A stretch of 64,000 nt of DNA from Pelobates cultripes (Eukaryota > Chordata > Amphibia > Anura > Pelobatidae): positions 117,429,173 through 117,493,172 of the forward strand of contig OW240915.1 in the NCBI GenBank assembly GCA_933207985.1, read 5' to 3'. The translations under genes were made by a program, and so were the position numbers. Below are positions 42,824-53,693 of the stretch, one piece after another. The first letter of the stretch is position 1. The number at the start of each line of letters is the position of its first letter. The notes beneath the pieces were generated by a model. That model did not search any database. It was not told the origin of the DNA and worked only from the letters and a program-made list of their open reading frames with translations.

Positions 42824-43962
42824 ACAGAACCTCATTGGTCAATTATTAGCTCAAATTCCAGTTTTTATAAGATTGGTTGCACAGTGTTTGGACCATGTTG
42901 CACAATATTTCCTTTCATTTGTATGGAATTAAGAGTCATTTTCAAGGCTCTAATTCACTTCAGAGGCTTGCTGAAGAACGAGTGGGTCCAAATTTGCTCA
43001 AATATCAATGCAACTGTATCCTATATCTACCAAGATGGGTCTCACAGATACGTATTGATGGAATTCCAGCCCATAATGATCAAGGCACAGAAGAACAACC
43101 AGTGGCTCAGAATACCATGGCTGTTTACTGGAGCCGAATAACTGTGGACAAGGTGTATTGGCAACCATGTCCTGACGTATCCTCGTGGTTGACGCAGATT
43201 GTCTGATACCCTACATAGATCTGATGGCCATTTCTTGGAACTACCAGGTCCAGAAGTATTTTTTACATGCTAGGACCAGAATGCTCAGGTTCAGGATACA
43301 CTGGCTCAAATTTAGAATTTTAGTCTGATGTACATATTTTCCTGTTTTCGACCTTCTTAAAAAGGCAGTGCAAAAGGTGACAGTGGAAGACCGTGTTGAC
43401 TCTAATTTTTATGATGAATAAGATTATTCTGGAACCTCCAAGGGAAATTCCTGTACGTCCAGACATATTACAAGGCCCCATGACACACCAGGATCCTAAA
43501 GTTCTGGTGTTGATGCGGGAGTCCATATTAGTATAGGCATCCCTGAGACGGTCATTGAGATCCTCTTACAATCCTATACAGGCTTTACTAATCTTGACAT
43601 GCTTTTGTCTGTTGGAATTACTCCTCGTTCAGGCCTTGAAAGGTTTCCTTGTTATATCACTCTCTAGAGGAACACTTAGCTGCACTTTGCTTCGTATAGG
43701 CATTGATTGAAATCATGCCTCCACTGAGTGTGGTGAAGCCAATATGTGACGTACCACTGGTCTCACGGGCCCTGACTGAACCATTATTCGAACCTCTAGA
43801 AGGAGCTTCCATGGTGGTAGCACAGAAAGTGCTGGTGGCTGGTACCCCAGCAAGGGAAATGGGTGAACTCCAGGCTTGATCCTGTGTACCCCCATTCACT
43901 GAATTTCAACAGGATATGGTTGTCTTGCATGTAGCACCAGTGATCGTGCCTAAAGTGAGAGC

Positions 43963-44386
43963 CTTTCGATGCCGTTCTCTACCTGTAGCAAAGGATTTGG
44001 GGCATTCTCCACTAGTGCTGTTACAGCATCTCGTGGGCTTCCATGGCAATGGGCTCTGCTGAAACTTTGTAAAGTTGGCATTTGAACTAGTTTGTCATGC
44101 ATTACATATTGAACATTGAAGCAATTATGAGGCACAATTTGGATGTCACGTCCGTTCTCTACCTGTGCTAGAGGGTATCAGGGCACTCTCCTCTCATGCT
44201 GTTGCAGCATCATGGGTTGCCATGGCAATGGCTTCTGCTGACACTTTTTGTAAGCTAACATTTGAACCTCTTTTAGACACGTTTCTCTGGCATTTCATAC
44301 TGTTCGTTAAAACAGTCTATGATGCACAATTTGGTACTCAAGTACTTAACTCTGTTCATTCTTCTATCTATGTTGAATTATTCTGA
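43963..44386 (+). pseudogene. DIRS2 tyrosine recombinase C-terminus, locally duplicated
   Basis: 44165-44386 reads GIRALSSHAVAASWVAMAMA and FGTQVLNSVHS, equivalents of the HSTRSIATSWAAESG and FGLSVLNSY blocks of DIRS1. The HxxR box has lost its Arg. The DNA at about 43973-44130 is a diverged second copy of 44153-44310, about 180 bp away, so the active-site region was tandemly duplicated during decay. Confidence 0.75.
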
Positions 44387-44438
44387 TAATTTGATTGGCT
44401 ATTCTGTCCCTCCCTTTGTAAGCTTGGGTATTCCCCAT

Positions 44439-44535
44439 GTGTATATGCTGCCATGATTAGCCAGGAAAGTGGAAAATTTATTCATACTTACTGTAATTTT
44501 CTTTTCCTGGCTATTATTCATGGCAGCATATACTT
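44439..44535. repeat. DIRS2 internal complementary region
   Basis: GTATATGCTGCCATGATTAG and the following CCAGGAAA is the inverse of the left terminus; GTGGAAAATTTATTCATACT onward is the inverse of the right terminus. Same plan as 27311-27407. Confidence 0.88.
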
Positions 44536-44733
44536 CCCACCCATTAATGTCTCTATTTATGTACTGTAGAGCTTGTAAACTGACTGAGGACCTTAGGGAT
44601 GGGGCCTCCTTTTAAAACCTTGGTGGTTTTCCTGTCCTATCGGCTGTAGGGGAGGAGCTAACCCATGTGTATATGCTGCCATGAATAATAGCCAGGAAAA
44701 GAAAATTACGGTAAGTATGAATAAATTTTCCAC

Positions 44734-44741
44734 TATATATG

Positions 44742-44794
<53 letters not shown>

Positions 44795-44862
44795 ATATAT
44801 ATGTGTGTGTGTGTGTATATATATACTATATATGTGTGTGTGTATATATATATATATATATA

Positions 44863-44912
<50 letters not shown>

Positions 44913-44931
44913 ATATATATAAATGTATATA

Positions 44932-45011
<80 letters not shown>
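44734..45011. repeat. (TG)n/(TA)n microsatellite
   Basis: Compound TG and TA tract between the DIRS2 end and the PLE3 start. The open frames of alternating Tyr-Ile or Cys-Val here are repeat artefacts. Confidence 0.95.
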
Positions 45012-45013
<2 letters not shown>

Positions 45014-45910
45014 CATCCAAGTAGAGAGCACTCTGGAGTCTTCGTTTTATATCAAAATAAATACTGCTTTATTGTGCAGAATACAAAAATGTCGACGTTT
45101 CAGTCACAATAGACTTTTCTCAAAAAAATTATTAATGCATTAATGTAAAAAATGCTATGATAGTTATACCTTTTAAAGGGCAATACACATGAATTCAAGT
45201 AAGTGAGGGGATTATTGTGATGGTTAAAAATTAAGTAGAAAAATGAGAAACTATCCTCTTAGATATAATACAAGAGCATACATATAAGCACAACTGATAT
45301 CCCTAAATTATACCACCCCCTATCTGTATTTTTTATTTTTTTTCTCATATACCTAGTTCCCTATTTAACAGGGATTAATATTGTATTTGGGTTTTACTAA
45401 CATGTATTCATGTACACTATTGTATTCAAACTGCTTTGCAAGCCCTCTGTGTTTTGTTTTTAGTGGTTGCTATGGAGCTTCTCTCCATAGCAACAACCTC
45501 CCCATGATGCTGCCGGACGGGTGGTCACGTGATGTGGTAATGACGCCGGCGCTGCGTGATGACGTCATTTTGACGCACGCACTGACGTCGGCGTAACCCG
45601 CGGGATACCCGGTCTGAGCTGACAGGGAGATGCAATTACATATTAGCAAGTTGATTGCTAATATGTATGTTGGTATATATGTATGTTTTTACAGTGTATG
45701 TGTTAGTCCTGATGAAAGTCTGTGGTTAACAGACTGGAACGTCAATTTTTAAAAAAAAAAATTTTAGGGAAGCTGATTAAAAGTTAAGTTTTATTCTGTG
45801 ATTTAAGTAAGTCCTGGGAGTGCTATCTTGTTTTCTTTTTCTGTATTTTGCTGGACAAGCACCGGGCAAGTATACTTTTGGAAGTGGAGTGCAGGATTAT
45901 TTTTCTTGTT
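45012..45910 (+). repeat. PLE3 left pLTR (inverted A + direct B)
   Basis: 45128-45332 is the inverse of 53694-53897; 45337-45910 is a direct copy of 53898-54463. The outermost 45012-45127 is an inverted tail with its own ribozyme relic (GTCGACGTTTCAGTC, about 45090-45112, minus strand). Confidence 0.85.
45705..45747 (+). ncRNA. Hammerhead ribozyme, PLE3 left copy, core mutated
   Basis: CTGATGA (45709-45715), helix II AGTCTGT / ACAGACT, then GGAA where GAAA is required (45736-45739), ACGT and GTC. The change A to G at the second position of GAAA hits an invariant core base, so this copy is probably inactive. Confidence 0.7.
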
Positions 45911-46078
45911 GTATACATGGCTCAGTGGCTTGAGCTAGCTTTCTATGCACCCTAATTTGGAAGATTTTTTTGCTCCTGGATTTATATATACCTTTTTTGA
46001 ATATTGTGTTTGGTACTTTGGAGAGTACTTGTATATACTTGTATATATTGGATTCAATCTATTATCCCCATTTCATCT

Positions 46079-46912
46079 ATGGAAGATTCTTTCACATTGG
46101 CTGGTGGTTTAGTAGAACAGGCGGAGGTATGGCAATACAGTGAGGAAGATGCAGACAGGATACGGTGGGCAGCATCCACATCTGATTTACCTAATACTAC
46201 GTCCCTGAGGCATATATATTTTGAATTACTGAGACTAAGGAAACGGGAGACTGATCTAGACCTACATGGTCTTTTTTTGTCTGAATATCACCGTAAGTTG
46301 CAAATCCCACATGGTTTTCGTGTCAAGAATATCCCCACTATTGGTAGATTAAAGCCGCAGGTCTGCAAGCATTGGATTTCAGTTTTGAACAAATGTTCAT
46401 TGGACCTTATGCTTATCATCATTGAGGATGTCAGAGAGGACCTAATTCAGGTGAGGAGAAGGATCTCTGAATTAGAAACAAGGCAGGCAGTATTACTATC
46501 AGCACCGGAATCTGCACCAACTTTATTAAAACTGGAGGATAACATTAAGAATTAGAAGACAGACCTGGTTAGGTTTAAAAGAGAAAAACAGGATAAGGTG
46601 ACAGTTGATTATAAGGAGCATCGTGTATATAGATGGCTCAGTGGGAAGTCCGATGTACCATACTTCATCAAGAAACGTAGACCTATTCGTAAACCTAGAC
46701 AGTATACAATAGATAAAACCTCAGGAGAATCCACCTCTGAGTCTGAGCTAGTGCACGATTCATTTCCAGTACGCAAACCTGGTAGCACATCAGGCATTGC
46801 ACAACCTTTTTTAGAGACGGCATCAGCAGAGGAACCTCCTATACGGACACGTTATCAGAACAGACATGGAACATCAGGCGGAGACATATTACTAACAGAA
46901 AAAGGTATATAG
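46079..46912 (+). pseudogene. PLE3 ORF1, one stop, split by PLE2
   Basis: The ATG at 46079 opens a frame with a helical charged domain (FLSEYHRKLQIPHGFRVKN, then W...L...LDLMLIIIEDV and EDLIQVRRRISELETRQ), the same block as PLE1 ORF1. A stop at 46553-46555 breaks it; the same frame resumes through a basic, Ser/Thr/Pro-rich part to the PLE2 insertion at 46895. Across PLE2 the frame continues at 50948 (after the duplicated target) and stops at 51008-51010, overlapping the RT frame. Total about 292 codons. Function unknown; not a retroviral gag. Confidence 0.72.
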
Positions 46913-47903
46913 GTCGCGCTAAGGGGACAAGAAGGTAAAATAAATAAAATAAATAAAAGTAATAAAAAAGTCCCAAATATAAATAAACCTGTGTGGTTCT
47001 AGGAGAGTATACAGTCCAAATGGGTATCTGAGTCTTCTTATGTTGAGGATGTCTTGAAATGCTTGTCAATACGTAGATACATAAAAAGAAAAGAAGAGGA
47101 AGAGGAACTCCAATAGTGTAGAATGTCGATATAGTTTCCAGGTATAGGTCTGTAAGTAGGTAAATGACTCACCTTGGCGTGAGCAAAGAAACCTTGCTCA
47201 AGTGTTCTTAGCGTTCAGTGGCGTCAATCCCCCACTGGTAGGATATAGGTGATGGGGTCCTGGACAATTCCTCGGTATATAAAAAATGAGAGACGTATAT
47301 AGTGCTCACTGATGTTTGTAAAAACAAATAAAATAAGTAAAATACTCACATGTACATGAGCAGGAAATACTGCTCAGTATGATGGCGCAGGTGGTACAAT
47401 CCCCACCTTAGGATTCTTGGAAGTTGACGTACTTCAATCCAAATTGATGACCAGGTAATTCAAATTAAAAATAACAATAAAAAATAAAAGGAATTAAAAG
47501 TATATAGGCAAAAAATAAAGCCCAATATTCCTTTATTAAAATATAAATTATCAATATATATAACAGACTTTGTAATAGCCAAAACGCGTTTCACCACACA
47601 GGGCTTTATCAAATGGCATTTAAAAGAGAGAAAAACCTGGTACACAAGCTACTTTTATAAGCTAAAAAATCAATTAGGCATTTGAATTTTGGCGCCAAAA
47701 TGACGTCACACTTACAATATGCATAGTTTAAAAACAGTTTAAAAGTAAGAAATTGAAATGTGAAAGCATTATATAATGCAATATTAAGATAATTATCAGT
47801 TTCAAATAATAAAACGAGCATTTTTTATAATGTTATACACTAGGAGAAATGATGTCAGTGAAGAAAATATATTCGCAATTAGTATGTATATAAAAGTTAA
47901 AAT
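46895..47903 (-). repeat. PLE2 left arm
   Basis: About 1 kb, inverse of 49818-50820, nearly identical; includes a degenerate hammerhead (47578-47617). Confidence 0.9.
47578..47617 (-). ncRNA. Degenerate hammerhead, PLE2 left arm
   Basis: Mirror of 50105-50144. GAAA and ACGCGT are kept and helix I GCCA / TGGC pairs, but the CTGANGA box reads TTGATAA, so two core positions are wrong. Confidence 0.5.
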
Positions 47904-49069
47904 GGGGTGATCATAGCTGGCGGGCAAACCTGATCGCATACTTTCGCTATATAGACGATTTATTTTTTATTTGGCAAGGTTCAGAGACCTCTCTTAAACT
48001 GTTTTTAGAATTTTTAAACAACAATGATAAAAGTATAATTTTAACCTCAAATTATAGTAAGGTATCCATTGATTTTTTGGATCTTAACATTTTTATTCAT
48101 GAAGGAAATATTCAAACCAAGACTTTTTTTAAAGAAGTATGTACTAATACTATTATAGACCATACAAGCTGTCATTATAAACCCTGGTTAGATGGGATTC
48201 CGAAAAGTCAATTTCTTCGCCTTCACCGTAATTGTTCTCTATCAAATGATTTTAAAATCCAATCTACCTCATTGAATAGCAAATTTTTAGATAAAAACTA
48301 TGAACCAGAAAAATTGAATGCAGCATTAAAAGAAGTCAGTACAAAAGAAAGAAAGGACCTTTTAGCATACAAAGCTAAAAAGGAAGACCCCCCAAAATTG
48401 CCTATTATCTTAGACTTTAATAAAAAAAATAAAGAAATAAAAAAAATCATTAATAAACATTGGCACATTCTTAAACAGGACGACCTTTTAAAAGACTATA
48501 TCCCTGACAAACCAAATGTGATTTTTAGAGGGGCCCCAAATTTTAAGAAAATTCTAACGAAAAATTATACTAAAATTACTTCATCAAAGGAGACCTTTCT
48601 GTCAAAACCAAAAGGTTTTTTTAAATGTAACAAATGCATCGTATGCAGATCCACAAATCCCAATACCAATACTAAAACGACTCATTTCTCCTCCACCATC
48701 ACCAAAACTATGTACCCGATTAAGGACTTCATAGGATGCAATACCAAAAATGTTATCTATTTATTAGAATGTCCATGTGGTTTTCAATATGTTGGTATGA
48801 CAACAAGGTGTTTAAAGATCAGACTGGCAGAACATTGCCGTAATATCAAAAAAGGATATGATAACCATTCAGTGTCCAAGCACTTTTTATTGCACAATAA
48901 AGACCCAAGTGCTCTTAAAGTTACTGGGATAGAAAAAGTTTCCATGCCATGGAGAGGAGGTGATATGAAAAATATTTTGGGGAAAAGAGAGATGAATTGG
49001 GTTTTTCAATTAAAAACCCTATCACCTCAAGGCTTAAATGTTAAATTTGACCTTTTCAACTTTTTATAA
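47890..49069 (+). pseudogene. PLE2 RT palm end + GIY-YIG endonuclease, 5'-truncated
   Basis: Starts in the RT at IAYFRYIDDLFFIWQG (catalytic YIDD kept, about 47930-47970), continues through the thumb (SIDFLDLNIFI, SQFLRLHRNCS), a cysteine cluster (FFKCNKCIVCRS) and the GIY-YIG nuclease (VIYLLECPCGFQYVGMTTR, LAEHCRNIKKGY), and ends FDLFNFL. The frame is open throughout, but the N-terminal RT motifs are missing because the copy is truncated at the arm. A family distinct from PLE1 and PLE3. Confidence 0.88.
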
Positions 49070-49590
49070 TTTTTTTTTTTTATTTTTTTTTCCTTTCCTT
49101 AATTTTGTTTATATCTTTATATTTATTTTTAATTTTTATTATTATTATACTATACACTCTATTATTATTTATTTCTATTTTCATTTTTATTTTTATTTTC
49201 ATTTTATTTTTATTTTTATTATTATTATTTATATTTATTCTTATTCTTTATTTTTATTCATTACTTTTATTTTTAATTGTATTTGTGTAGTTTTATTTTT
49301 ATTTTATTTTCTATTTCTATTTTTATTTTATTCTTATTTTTATTTTTATTTTCATTTTTATTTTAACTTTTATTATTATTTCTTTTTCATTTTTTTCTAT
49401 ACTTACCCTTATTCACTTCTTTATTTATATATATATTTTTTTTATTATTATCTTTTTCTTTTTTCCTTAGATTTATGCAGGATATTTCCTGCTATAAACC
49501 CCTCTTTTGTTTCTTCCCCTTTTTCTTTTCTCCCCCTCTCCCTTCACCAATTAGGTCTTTATTTACATGTAGGGCTAATCATCTAGCTCC
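49070..49590. other. PLE2 3' UTR, T-rich low complexity
   Basis: Almost entirely T with scattered A (TTTTTATTTTTATT pattern). The Phe/Tyr-rich frame across it is compositional. Confidence 0.8.
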
Positions 49591-49817
49591 TATATGCCTC
49601 TGCTGCACTATCTAGTCGAGAGACAGGCGATATACTTTTGCGCCGATCTCCCGACTCTCTGGCATACATTTCCCACAATACCCAGTTCCGATCACGTGAT
49701 CGCGTCTAGCCGCGATCACGTGTTTCATTATATATTACTTTTCTTAATAATGCTCGTTTTTCTATTTCAAGCCCACAGACATTTTCATACCACTTTTATA
49801 TACGTTCCTATATCATC

Positions 49818-50820
49818 AATTTTAACTTTTATATACATACTAATTGCGAATATATTTTCTTCACTGACATCATTTCTCCTAGTGTATAACATTATAAAAA
49901 ATGCTTGTTTTATTATTTGAAACTGATAATTATCTTAATATTGCATTATATAATGCTTTCACATTTCAATTTCTTACTTTTAAACTGTTTTTAAACTATG
50001 CATATTGTAAGTGTGACGTCATTTTGGCGCCAAAATTTAAATGCCTAATTGATTTTTTAGCTTATAAAAGTAGCTTGTGTACCAGGTTTTTCTCTCTTTT
50101 AAATGCCATTTGATAAAGCCCTGTGTGGTGAAACGCGTTTTGGCTATTACAAAGTCTGTTATATATATTGATAATTTATATTTTAATAAAGGAATATTGG
50201 CCCTTATTTTTTGCCTATATACTTTTAATTCCTTTTATTTTTTATTGTTATTTTTAATTTGAATTACCTGGTCATCAATTTGGATTGAAGTACGTCAACT
50301 TCCAAGAATCCTAAGGTGGGGATTGTACCACCTGCGCCATCATACTGAGCAGTATTTCCTGCTCATGTACATGTGAGTATTTTACTTATTTTATTTGTTT
50401 TTCAAACATCAGTGAGCACTATATACGTCTCTCATTTTTTATATACCGAGGAATTGTCCAGGACCCCATCACCTATATCCTACCAGTGGGGGATTGACGC
50501 CACTGAACGCTAAGAACACTTGAGCAAGGTTTCTTTGCTCACGCCAAGGTGAGTCATTTACCTACTTACAGACCTATACCTGGAAACTATATCGACATTC
50601 TACACTATTGGAGTTCCTCTTCTTTTCTTTTTATGTATCTACGTATTGACAAGCATTTCAAGACATCCTCAACATAAGAAGACTCAGATACCCATTTGGA
50701 CTGTATACTCTCCTAGAACCACACAGGTTTATTTATATTTGGGACTTTTTTATTACTTTTATTTATTTTATTTATTTTACCTTCTTGTCCCCTTAGCGCG
50801 ACCTATATACCTTTTTCTGT
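49818..50820 (+). repeat. PLE2 right arm
   Basis: Inverse of 46895-47903; followed by a 112-bp tail not mirrored on the left, then the target duplication. Confidence 0.9.
50105..50144 (+). ncRNA. Degenerate hammerhead, PLE2 right arm
   Basis: Helix I GCCA / TGGC, box TTGATAA in place of CTGANGA, weak helix II (GCC / GGT), GAAA at 50130-50133, palindrome ACGCGT. Recognisable by family resemblance but probably inactive. Confidence 0.5.
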
Positions 50821-50947
50821 TTGTTCCATTCCATGTGAGGTTATTTGAGGGACCTCATTCCTATAGGTTGCTGCTTTTACTTTTTGTTTTTAGTTTCTCT
50901 TAGATTGTTTAGCGCTGAACCATTACCTTTTTGGAGACATATTACTA

Positions 50948-53194
50948 GACGTGGCCAAAAGGGGCGCACCTTCTGGGGCAAGAGGGAGGCCACCCCGTCA
51001 ACAGAGATAGTCCCAATTTTCAATTTATCTTCTAGACCCCTGACATCGGATGAAGTCCAAATACTTAGTAGAGGATTGTCATTTGTCCCTACTTCTGGAC
51101 CAAATTCCCTTGATTGGGAAGTGGAATTATACAAATTTGGTCGGTCTTTGAGATTGAAGTACTTTTTCAAGACTAAAACTACGGATATTGTCAACCCCAT
51201 GCTTAAGTTTAAAATGAAAAGTACATTTGATCCCATGCCCAATCAGGCCTCCATTAAATCCTTTTTACGCTCAGTGCATAAAGAGTCTACTGACCATTTA
51301 AAGCAGAATAATCCACATCATTCAAATTGCACCAAGAATGATCGGGCTATTATTCAATCTTTGGCTGCTGACAAAGAGATTGTAATCAGACCAGCCGACA
51401 AGGGGGGCGGAATTGTCATCCAGAACTACTCGGACTACCGCTCTGAAATTTTATCACAATTGTCAGATCATAATACTTATGTTAAATTATCTAAGGACCC
51501 TACAGATCAAGTGATTAATCATATTGAAAATTGCTTAACAAGAGGGTTGCATTCTAATTACATCTCTATGGAACTATACCAATATCTTCAATCTTCTACA
51601 CCTAGAACCCCTGTGATCTATACCTTACCTAAGGTTCATAAAAATATGGATAAACCCCCAGGTCGCCCCATTGTTTCGGCAATTGGGGGCGTCCTGGAAC
51701 CTTTAGCCAAGTGGCTGGATTTTTTATTTAAAGAATCCATCGAACACTTTTCAACATGTATAAAGGATACTCCGAGCTTTGTGAAGTTACTATCTGAGAC
51801 TGCGTTGCCCCCTGGACCGGTGGTCCTATTGACGTGCGATGTGTCAAGTCTATACACTGTGATACCTCATCAAGATGAAATAGATGCGATGAGATCGATA
51901 CTGTCTCAGTCCATGTACTACACGGGACCTCCTATAGAGTTTACATTGGAACTCTTAGAGATAGTCCTTTCCCAGAACTACTTTAGGTTCGAGACGAATT
52001 GGTATAGACAAATTGCTGGGACATCCATGGGGGCAGCCATGGCACCCATGTATGCTAATGGTTACATGTTTTGTTTTGAAACCAGACATATTTTGGAACC
52101 CTATCAAGATCGTATCCTAAAGTATGCCAGGTATATCGATGACATCTTTATGTTGATCACGGGGTCCATATCTGAAGCAAAAGAGATGGTTCGATCCATC
52201 AATTTACATACCAATAACATCAAATTGACGGCAGTGATGGATGAAATATCTGTGGATTTCTTGGACATCAGAGTACTGCGTGAGGGGACGAGCTTGCCTT
52301 ACACTAGGCCAGTAGTTTCCATCCTGGTCCATTGAAAAATTCACTACCCTACTCGCAATTCCTGCGAGTCTTGAGGAACAACTCAGATCCGAAAAGAGCC
52401 GAAGAACAACTGGGCATGATGTGGGATAAATTCCGACAACAAGGATATACGAGCCATATACTACAAAAAGCTCTTGATCGAGGGTTGGCTACAGTTTACA
52501 CTCCTGTTCCGAAAACTCAGAGCAACAGATTGATTTTTCCTACTACGTTTACTACATCATCCCTCAAATTTAAACAAATTATTGAGGACAACTGGAGAGT
52601 ACTAAAAATGACGTGACATTACCTCCAATATTTCAGAATCCTCCCATGTTCTGTTATAAGAGGAATAAAAAACGGAGAGATTTGTTAGTTAACACCGATC
52701 CATTCCACTTCTATTCAAAGGACAGTACTCCACAGAATCTGGGGTGCTATCGCTGTCTAGGATGTGTTACCTGTGGACACATGATCCCTGGAAAGACATT
52801 TACACATCCTCATACAGGTACAAGTTTTCGAATACAACACCGGCTAACTTGCACTAGTGACTTCGTGATTTACAAGCTAATGTGCCCTTGCGGCTTAACT
52901 TATATTGGAAAAACAGACCTACCATTGAGGGAACAAATCCAGAACCACAGGTCTAGTATAAGAACAGCATATAGGGATCACAAGTCAGAGCTACCAGTAG
53001 CGAAGCACTTTCTTGAACTAGGACATACTTTGCCATCTATGAAATTAATGGCTATCGATCATGTCCCTTTGCCAAGGAGGGGTGGCGATCGTAAAAAGAT
53101 GCTCCTACAACGTGAACTGTTTTGGATAAGAACATTACAAACGGTCCATCCTGTTGGATTAAATGAAAAATATTCATTATCTGTGTTTTTGTGA
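50948..53194 (+). pseudogene. PLE3 reverse transcriptase / GIY-YIG endonuclease, two frame breaks
   Basis: Penelope RT: LTSDEVQILSRGLSFVPT at the N-terminus, VIRPADKGGGIVI, IYTLPKVHKNMDKPPGRPIV, LLTCDVSSLYTVIPHQ, GTSMGAAMAPMYANGYMF and an intact catalytic ARYIDDIFML. The frame breaks near 52335 (stop after SILVH) and resumes with YSQFLRVLRNNSD, then shifts again near 52615. The C-terminus has the cysteine cluster YRCLGCVTCGHMIP and the GIY-YIG nuclease (VIYKLMCPCGLTYIGKTD), ending SLSVFL. All motifs are present, and the two breaks may be recent. The start overlaps ORF1, as in PLE1. Confidence 0.9.
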
Positions 53195-53693
53195 TTTTGG
53201 TTACATATAACCTGATGTATACTGAAATAGGAGATGGGGGCTCACCCGTGGGTTTAAGCTACCTTCCTGTATATTCAGTTTTGAGGATGGTTATTTTCCT
53301 TTTTTTCGGTTTTGAAGTCTTTACCGGTTCACATAGGACTACGACATGGGTGCCCACCTTTTTGGGTGGAGTCACCACATGTGCTCCTCACTGTGGTATC
53401 CGGTTCTATTCATGACTGTCTCCTGATGTGATAGGATCCCATTATTAGTATTTTACCTATAATATGTTGGATTTCAGCTGGTGAGGTGACAGTAATATCT
53501 TTGTGCTTATGAGGTGATATACTTTGGAGACCGGATGATATGAAGTTGGGTTAATGATGCTCACCCGGTGGGATAGGCATATTCCCTTGACGCCTCATAG
53601 ATGATGGCAATAAGTTTAATCATCCTTGTCTGGTTTCATATGTCTTTTCTTGATATTTGCTTGTTTTTTTCTATCATGATAGGCTGTTTCACG
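53195..53693 (+). other. PLE3 3' UTR
   Basis: Non-coding sequence between the RT/endonuclease stop and the right pLTR. No frame with support. Confidence 0.7.

Larger units (their letters stand above)
39928..44733 (+). mobile_element. Decayed DIRS element (DIRS2)
   Basis: A DIRS relative in plus orientation. Left terminus TTCCTGGCTAATCATGGCAG (39928), right terminus ending AATAAATTTTCCAC (44733). The ends share an inverted repeat (39941-40045 with about 44585-44680), and an internal complementary region at 44439-44535 joins both. Remnants of gag, RT/RNase H and recombinase lie in the order found in DIRS1 (27090-32572), but every frame is broken. Both ends abut TA-rich microsatellites. Confidence 0.9.
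46895..50932 (+). mobile_element. Penelope-like element PLE2, 5'-truncated, inverted arms
   Basis: Inserted in ORF1 of PLE3 with a perfect 15-bp duplication. Left arm 46895-47903 is the inverse of 49818-50820. The right arm carries an extra 112-bp tail (50821-50932, with TTAGCGCTGAACC). Between the arms lies the last third of an RT/GIY-YIG gene (47904-49069) and an AT-rich 3' UTR. The RT is truncated at the palm, directly against the left arm. Confidence 0.92.
46880..50947. repeat. 15-bp target-site duplication of PLE2
   Basis: GGAGACATATTACTA occurs at 46880-46894 and 50933-50947, exactly bounding PLE2. Confidence 0.92.

Noticed and set aside
49038..49586. 182-codon Phe/Tyr/Ile-rich frame resembling a membrane protein
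   Set aside because: Pure T/A-rich low complexity in the PLE2 3' UTR; hydrophobicity comes from TTT/TAT codons.
50845..50950. RT frame of PLE3 starting at 50845
   Set aside because: The first 30 codons come from the PLE2 tail; the PLE3 part begins only after the target duplication at 50948.
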